From positions 1 to 64,000 of the forward strand of contig VCJN01001859.1 in the NCBI GenBank assembly GCA_006384855.1: DNA of 64,000 nt, written 5' to 3'. A program made the translations under genes and the position numbers. Each line of letters begins with the position of its first letter. Position 1 is the stretch's first letter. Shown here piece by piece: positions 57,887 through 64,000 of this stretch. This stretch comes from Tetraselmis striata. Lineage: Eukaryota > Chlorophyta > Chlorodendrophyceae > Chlorodendrales > Chlorodendraceae. Below the pieces are notes generated by a model. It saw only the letters and a program-made list of their open reading frames with translations. It was not told where the DNA came from and searched no databases.

Positions 57887-57908
57887 GTCACATCTGAATC
57901 TCACAGTG
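57887..57908 (-). repeat. Right terminal inverted repeat
   Basis: Exact reverse complement of 50730-50751, ending CTCACAGTG, with CGG directly outside (57909-57911). Confidence 0.9.
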
Positions 57909-57911
57909 CGG

Positions 57912-58305
57912 GGGGCCCGGAGGCGGAGCGGGCGTTCATGGGCGGAGAGGCCGGGCTTGGCAGCGACTCAGGGGCGAGGAGATGACACGACCCGGAGTGC
58001 CCTGAGGGAGTTGTGGCCCGGCAGTGGGAGGAGTCCGCTGGCGGCTAGCCCGGTCCGACCCTGGACGGGTGGCTACAACGACGAGGCGCGATGCGGCGGC
58101 AAGCGGCGTGCATACGAGCATGACCGGTCTGCCGACGATCACGGAGCGACGACACGCGGACGGGGAGGAGAGGCGGGGGGTGGTGCCCGCCTTTCCCTCT
58201 TGTCTTCCTCGGGAATAATCCTACCGCAAGAGGTCGGGCGGGCGAGATGGCGCGGCAACGACGGCGGACCGCGGCCGAGCCCGGCGGACCGCCACTGCCG
58301 GCGCG
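57912..58305 (-). repeat. Dispersed repeat A, copy 2, distal part
   Basis: Reverse complement of 38990-39375. It resumes at ggcccggaggcggagcgggcg, matching copy 1 immediately past the point where 49860-50729 stops. Confidence 0.8.
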
Positions 58306-58759
58306 GCGGGGCGAACAACGCCGGTACCTGCGGGATAGTTTTAGTGATGGCGGCAAGAGGAGCCAAGACGCAGCACGGCGTCCGTAAATCGCGTGTACCG
58401 GTGCATTCTTGATAGAACAGAAAAGCCTTTTTGGGGGTGGACGATTACTGCATTCGTAATTCCCGTATTGCAAACTAGCAGTAGTCGCTCTTACTGGAGA
58501 TTGGCCGTAGTTATCCGGAAAAAAACATTGTTATTGACCACGTGATGGAAAAAGGCGAGTTTTGGAAACGAAATAGGATGGCCGGAAGCCTGAGCAGTAA
58601 TTACACTATATACGTGTTCCCTACCATGTTAGAGATGGCAGGCCATAAGAATAACTCAGTCCGAGACGGCGGAAAGCATCATATGCTAGCACGTTGTAAT
58701 CAATTTCAACTTGACCGGAAGGGCTAGCGTGGCGCTGATGCAAGCAAGAAGTTGATGTA

Positions 58760-59187
58760 GTGTCAGGTGCCCGCGTCAAAGCATGCAAACATCGCGGAGG
58801 TGCTGCGCTATATATTTCGATGCCGCCCGTCAAGTGTTCGCCGGTGCGTGCGTGCCACCGGCCCGATGGGCCGCCATTGGCCACCGCGAGGGGCATGCCA
58901 AGTGGACGGCGGATGCCCTCACTCACTCAGCACTGGCTGGTTGCAGCTACTGCTGACGGCCGTGCAAGAGCCCCCCCCCCCCCCCCCCCCCCGCAGGGTT
59001 TTCGTGGACACCCACTCCCTCATCCGGAAGGGGGGCACTACAACCGCGTATGTGATCGGCCTGATGATGCAGAAAATCAAGTATTTCGGCGGCTGGGCGA
59101 TGGAGTCGAGCGTGGTGCTCGACGACTACATCAACCCACAACAAGGCTTCCGTGCAAGGCGACATGGCATTTGTTTGGCTGAATGAC
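58760..59187 (+). pseudogene. Tyrosine recombinase remnant (YR-3)
   Basis: Plus-strand frame with DTHSLIRKGGTTTAYVIG at about 59006-59059 and KIKYFGGWAMESSVVL, then DDYINP. This is the catalytic HSLRKGG...GVP..KIK.FGGW...S.V..YI block of a YR, with one extra residue in HSL(I)RKGG and one before YI. It is preceded by a C21 run and a CGCAG that may be a relict splice acceptor. Upstream, 58767-58960 reads only loosely. No flanking repeats are found. Lineage differs from YR-1 and YR-2. Confidence 0.65.
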
Positions 59188-59189
59188 CC

Positions 59190-60373
59190 CCAGTAGTGCC
59201 GCAACGCCAAGTGGCGACATATGATGGCAAACTGCGAGCCCCTTGCTTTGCTACTGGTCATTGAAATTGCAGAGGTTTATATCACACGGGGCGAAGTACT
59301 ACGGGCGTTACCCGACGTTAGGGATTACGCCGTACGCTGCTACTACGCTAGTAACATCCGTGTGCCGGCGTCCGTCCCTCACCCCTATATATATGACGCC
59401 TTGCGACGCTGCGATGGTAGGTGTCTCCACATGCCTTACTTTGTGCCAGCTTCCAACTAGCGCAACCCTCCCTTCCCAACCCTTTCTTGGGTATTATGTA
59501 TGCATGGGGCCTGAGCCCCTGTGCCAAACGTAGTAAGAGATCGTCTGACCCCCTTTTATGCAGACTGCGAGTCCCCTGCTTTGCGAACGGGACCAGTACC
59601 GAAACGGTCCCATAACGCCTCGCACCAATACAGGGTACTACATTCTCTTACTTACATCAAGGCTTTATTATTTAGCGACCATATTATCGTTGATATCAAA
59701 TATTATATATTTATCAATTATTATTATTGGATACGTACGGGCACCGGTGGTACTAGGCACCCTGGTACAGGGCAGCATGTGCCATGACGACGGTCTGACG
59801 GTGCTACCAGGGGACCCCTGGTGCTGCTACTGACGATGCGCGCCGCCGCGCCGCCCAATAGTACGCGAGAAGTCGCTATAGTACGGGTACCAGTACCTGC
59901 ATAATGATACAGCATTGCTTTGTCTATATAATTATCTGGACGAGCGGTGTACAGGGTATGGATTTCTTACTGGCCTTTTTGTAATTCACACCGGTATTGA
60001 TATAGCCGGGTTCGCAGCACGGGTTACAAAGTTCAGCGTTATGTACAGTCTCGACTCCTCTCGTCCTCTGTGCTGATGGGGCCCCTCCGGCTCGGCCCAG
60101 GCCACAGGCGGCGGCGCTATGGGATACTCTCCCGCGCTGTGCTACTGGTCGTCGCCACATAGCGCCGTCTCGTTCGGCGGTGCAGGTACACGGGCGGTAG
60201 ACTCGAAACAGCACAATAAAGTAGCAGCGCTCGCTGACAGCGCACTGTACTACAGCGCTCGTCACAACACCCCATGGCTGTACTGCCTTTGTAGCTCTGG
60301 AAGAAAGAGGCGGTGGTAAGGGAACCCCACATTCAACGTCCACTCCCAGCACTTGTTTCCTGCCTTGGTCGAC
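59190..60373. other. Intergenic, no gene seen
   Basis: AT-rich around 59640-59740, with no recognisable coding signal. Two gcgagtcccctgctttg-type blocks (59235-59255 and 59567-59590) are an imperfect short repeat. The 3' end should contain the promoter of the gene at 60374. Confidence 0.5.
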
Positions 60374-62178
60374 ATGCTGGCACTCGCGTCCCGCCTCGTC
60401 TCGAACGGCGTCGCGGCGCGCGCGTCGCCTGGCAACGACCACCAGACCGGAGGCTCATCCGTAGGGTACCCCAAGACCCCGAGCGCCTGGGCGCCGACGC
60501 GCCCTGTACCGCGGCTTTCCGCGAGGACACATCTCCAGATCTGTAAGGCTTCGTCCTCTCCAGCTGCGCCCTCTGGCTCAGGTGGCCCGCAGGTCTGGCT
60601 ACCCAACCGGGAGGCCGCCGCCGCGCGCCTCGCCAGCGCCGCCGAGGTGAAGGCGGCGCGCCTCGCCAGCCCCAGCAAGCCCGCAGCCGCCGCGACTGCC
60701 TGTTTCGCGGACGTCTCCACCAACCAGCAGCCCAACTTCCATGCCATCGGGGGATGCTGTAACGCTGTAGCTGCGTCCGGTTCGCGCCTCAAGGTCGCTG
60801 TGGACGTCGACGAAGGTCAGCCCCGGGCGGTTCCGAGTGCCAATCGCTGCCACTACCGCTGGCTACCCCGTTTTTTCACCGCTACCCATCGGATCCACGG
60901 TCATTTCGGGGTCTTAGGGCATCGCCCAACATTTAAATTAGGCGGCTGGTCAAACTCAATTTTTTTACGAATTCGAATTAATAGACAGGCGTCGGCCGGA
61001 CCGGGCCAGGGCATCCATCAAGCCTGCGGTCGCTCTAACCGGTTACCGTACCTAACAGGTTTAACACTGCCTGCCCCCGTCGTGACGATGAAGTGCTTCT
61101 TACTGGCGTTCGTGACCGGCCGCAAGCAGCGGAAGCGGCAGAAGCGCTGCGTATCATCAAGCGGGCGGCGATATTTTGTGGGAGCACTCGCGTCTGTGCC
61201 GGACCGGCTGTTTTCTGACACGGCACGTCGCCCTCCGGCCGCCGCTCGCAGTTCTCGGCGCCTTCGTTGACTCCCTCAACAGGTACTACCACGACCGCTT
61301 TGGCGAGCGTTACGAAGTGTCGGATTACTTTGAGTACTGCTTCCGAAAGGTGCGGCGGCGGCTGGCACGCTCGCGGCTCTGTACCTCCCAGCCCCTCCCT
61401 GCCCCCCTTTCTCCCTCTTCCACTGCGGCAAACGGGTGTCAATAAACGCGGGATTGCGCGACTGTAGGTATGGGATTGCGAGCAGGACCTGTCCACCGAG
61501 ATTGTGCACGACTTCTTCCAGTCGGAGCACTTCAAGAGTGGCATTGCGCCGATTCCCGGCGCGTATGAAACCCTGCTGGCTCTATCACAGCACGTTGACC
61601 TCGAGGTGGTGACCTCCAGGCAGCACGCCATCCAGGTACCTGCCGCATGTCCCTGAGTTTCAGCCTGCCCACGCCTGATGTATCTTGGAGCCTTCGGGAT
61701 CGCTGCATGGGCAGGAGCTGATGAAATGCGATGGGTTGCAGGACGATACCGTTGCGTGGATCGAGATGCATTTCCCGGGCATTTTCAAAGACATTCACTT
61801 TGGGAACCACTGGGCTAAGGAAGGCAAGTCGCTTGCCAAGTCGGAGATTTGCAAGAACATCGGGGCGCACTGCCTCATTGATGACAACCCTGGCTACGCT
61901 ATTGAGTGCGCGGAGGCTGGCATCAACGTTCTTCTATACGACTGGAACATGGAGTACCCCTGGGCCAAGACCCCCTGCGGGTGAGAACTTTTCCCTCATG
62001 GCAATGCCCCACTTCTGTCGGATTGGGAGCAGTTTGTGAGCATACCTGCTGCTGGCATTTGAATGGTTGCTTGCCGTGTCTGTGTAGGCCTACCCACGAG
62101 AAGATTCAGCGCGTGTCGGATTGGGATGACGTGTCGGCAGCATTGATGACTCTTTCGTCCTCCATTGAGGAGCTGTGA
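60374..62178 (+). CDS. HAD-superfamily 5'-nucleotidase-like protein
   Basis: Five exons: 60374-60815, 61252-61349, 61468-61635, 61742-61980, 62088-62178. They give 345 residues with consistent phases. Residues 1-140 are Ala/Ser/Arg-rich without acidic start, suggesting an organelle transit peptide. Residue blocks of the HAD fold follow: VAVDVDEV (D144-x-D146, nucleophile and acid/base), VVTSRQ (T229, motif II), KSEICKNIG (K269, motif III) and LIDDNPGYAIE (D283-D284, motif IV metal ligands). The cap part reads FVDSLNRYYHDRFGERYEVSDYFEY. The family resembles C-type 5'(3')-deoxyribonucleotidase-like (NT5C) proteins; the substrate is unknown. The ATG at 60374 was chosen because the frame before it has only TTG. 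Its 3' end faces the PIG-X gene (329 bp between stops). Confidence 0.85.
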
Positions 62179-62507
62179 CCGAGAGGTTGGCCTAGCTGTG
62201 TGTGTGAGCATTTGGTTTGTATATTAAATCGATTCTGTATCATTATATCAGTCTCAGCGGCTCTCTGGGGTAGCCGGAGAATGTCAGCTGATGGGCTTGT
62301 GGGGAGGAGCATTCCTTGATGCACCGGGAGAATGGCGAGGCATCATTGGCTCATTTCCCTTGCTGCAACTCAGCATCCACTGCACACATTTTCCATTGTG
62401 TCGAGCAAGGGCATGTAAGGAGATCTATCGCCATGAACACCCGCACCAGCCTTGCACCAATATGAGTGCCAGTGCACTGTCAGCAATACGGTGTCGCTCT
62501 AATCCTG
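62179..62507. other. Convergent intergenic region
   Basis: 329 bp shared by the 3' ends of the HAD gene and the PIG-X gene. It holds AT-rich tgtatattaaatcgattctgtatc at 62218-62241, a candidate 3'-end signal for the plus-strand gene. Confidence 0.5.
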
Positions 62508-63914
62508 TCACAATCTGAAGCGGAAAGCGCTATACGCAATGGCCACCGTGCAGAATGCCAGTAAGACTGCTGTGGCGTGGCCTACCAAAGCTGTGTGCCC
62601 CAGGTTACCTGCAGGCACCATCCAGACCATGCCCCCAGCCGGGTCGCCCTCGGCCTTGTTGTCATCCAGTAGCGTGATGTTTGCAAAGAGACTGGCGTTC
62701 TGTGTTGGCGGGACACTGCCAGCCGAGCATGCTATCTTCACCTGTGAGCACAGAAGGTGAAGAGATTCAAGCACTGCACCTGCGCTTCTAGACCTCGCTA
62801 CATGCATGCAATGCCTGGCTGGGTAACGGAGAGCATACACGATGCTCGCACCTCGGGCAGGGATATGTGCTGCGCAATCATTGGGCCAGCAATCCATCGT
62901 CGCATTCCTGTGATGGCCGCCTCAGCCGCGCCACCGTCTGGGTGTGTCACAATCATGCCTGCTTACGGTACGTGATATGTGGCTTTGCGAAGATGTGTGC
63001 CTTGTTGCTGGTTTGAAGCTGGGATGTGGGAGCGAGAGGCGTCGCTTGGGCGGTAGGCTGGTCACCTGAGGCGTGGTTGGGGAAGGATGCCACTGGATAA
63101 CGAGAGTGCACGGGGAGCGCCGTGCTCCCTTGTAGCAACCAGCTCTGGCCAGAGCAGCCGTCAGCTGGAGAAGGGAGCTCCTCCACAGAGAGTTGCAGGG
63201 TTGTGTGGACTACGGTCGCACTGCTCTCTTGTTCAGGGCTGCATGCACCGCATCAGCACATCTCAGAGGTGCAAAGCCCACTCAGGGTACTCCAATGCAA
63301 TCCTTACTTTGCTTGGGAAATAAAATATATATGTATAAGTTTGCAGCTGAGCAACCGGTCAATGTGTGCAGCACCTTTCCAGATCCACTTCACCCCTAAC
63401 TTCCGGAGCGTCCACTCCTGCGCACCATGATGTACCGCTCGTCAGTCACAAGTGCCCCCGCAGCAACTTTGCCCATAGCAGACATCAGACGGGCTCGCAT
63501 TACCTTCACGTGATGCGTGCGATGACAGCTCGTATGGGTCTACAAACACCCCAGCAGGCAACGGCTGTACTAGCTCAGCCTGGCAATGCACCGCCGCCGT
63601 GCCTTCGTAGTTTAGCTGGCTGCTGCTACACATCGCCGCTGAGACCACATAGTGTATTTCACGGTGCGCTCCAGCCCTTTAGCATCACGCGCACGGCTCA
63701 GCACAGAACGAATTGATTTATCGCGCAAGGTACAACTAGTTGCATTTTGTCATCAGACGTACCCTTTTAGAGACGCATGTGGCAGCGTGACTTGCACCCC
63801 ACCTGACGCGAGTGGTGCGGACTGTTGTAGGGGTAAAAACAGCAGAGCCACCAGTGGCCACAGAGGAAAGGCAGCTCGCCAGCTCCGCGGGGCTGTCCAC
63901 CTTGCTTGTGCCAT
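62508..63914 (-). CDS. PIGX: PIG-X/PBN1, stabilising subunit of GPI mannosyltransferase I
   Basis: Six exons, in transcript order: 63763-63914, 63504-63676, 63375-63417, 63066-63238, 62852-62958, 62508-62741. They give 293 residues with phases agreeing throughout. The N-terminus is a signal peptide (hydrophobic WPLVALLFLPL at 19-29). The lumenal domain has HREIHYVV, then the family hallmark LVQPLPAGVFVDPYEL, VDAPE and LPVHSRY. It ends in a single membrane span (GHATAVLLAFCTVAIAY) and a short basic tail. PIG-X holds PIG-M, the enzyme adding the first mannose of the GPI anchor in the ER lumen. The small 43-bp third exon is supported by the conserved VDAPE. Start at 63914: no in-frame upstream alternative was judged better. 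It is convergent with the HAD gene. Confidence 0.9.
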
Positions 63915-64000
63915 TCCTCCGAGTGTTTGAATGGAAAGGCTGTTTTCGCGCGTCGCACGGAAGGTTCGAGGGCATGCGGCCGAGGCAGCGGTCCGCCACT

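Larger units (their letters stand above)
50730..57908. mobile_element. 7,179-bp CACTG-ended DNA transposon (CACTA/EnSpm-like)
   Basis: The ends are perfect 22-bp inverted repeats (50730-50751 and 57887-57908) beginning CACTGTGAGATTCAG. The trinucleotide CGG stands immediately outside both ends (50727-50729 and 57909-57911), as expected for the 3-bp target duplication of CACTA/EnSpm elements. The insertion splits an older repeat whose intact copy is at 38990-40010, so the boundaries do not rest on the termini alone. Inside are a plus-strand zinc-finger/Tudor-like ORF set, a minus-strand zinc-ribbon ORF, tandem ~374-bp repeats and a small basic ORF. I do not see an intact DDE transposase domain, so it may be non-autonomous or its transposase is split by introns I could not resolve. 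Confidence 0.8.

Overview
The window looks like nuclear DNA of a GC-rich green alga (Chlorophyta; a trebouxiophyte or chlorophyte lineage is my inference). The genes are eukaryotic, with many short phase-conserved introns. They include cytosolic ribosomal protein eS4, the actin-related protein ARP3, the deadenylase subunit PAN3 and the GPI-anchor factor PIG-X. Transposon debris of types common in algae fills the space between them. I rebuilt exon structures by hand from reading-frame continuity, splice-site phase and remembered family conservation. No alignment was run.

Layout. 1-4890: a decayed tyrosine-recombinase (YR) element between direct repeats. 4891-18394: a compact block of four genes: a CinA-like/nucleotidylyltransferase protein (+), ARP3 (-), a PHO88/SND3 protein (+) and eS4 (-). 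18788-24520: a second YR element with 308-bp direct repeats, a tRNA-derived SINE and a dispersed repeat. 24881-28006: twelve tandem copies of a 263-bp satellite with a higher-order tetramer. 28478-31047: an F-box/leucine-rich-repeat gene and an unrecognised helical gene, both (-). 31100-42900: a gene-poor stretch with a 225-bp tandem repeat, a retroelement relic, a Tc1/mariner-like pseudogene and a relic carrying a C5-cytosine methyltransferase domain. 42965-47571: PAN3 (-). 47600-60373: a second SINE copy and an older repeat split by a 7,179-bp element that has 22-bp inverted termini starting CACTG and a 3-bp target duplication (CACTA/EnSpm-like), then a third YR relic. 60374-63914: a HAD-family nucleotidase-like gene (+) convergent with PIG-X (-).

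The host genes are housekeeping functions in unrelated pathways: mRNA deadenylation, translation, actin branching, ER membrane biogenesis, GPI anchoring and nucleotide metabolism. Nothing suggests a functional cluster. Three points stand out. The PAN3 N-terminus carries five copies of a PAM2-like motif. Long poly-C tracts start a few bases after many 5' splice sites. The CACTG element is nested inside an older repeat, so its boundaries can be read directly.
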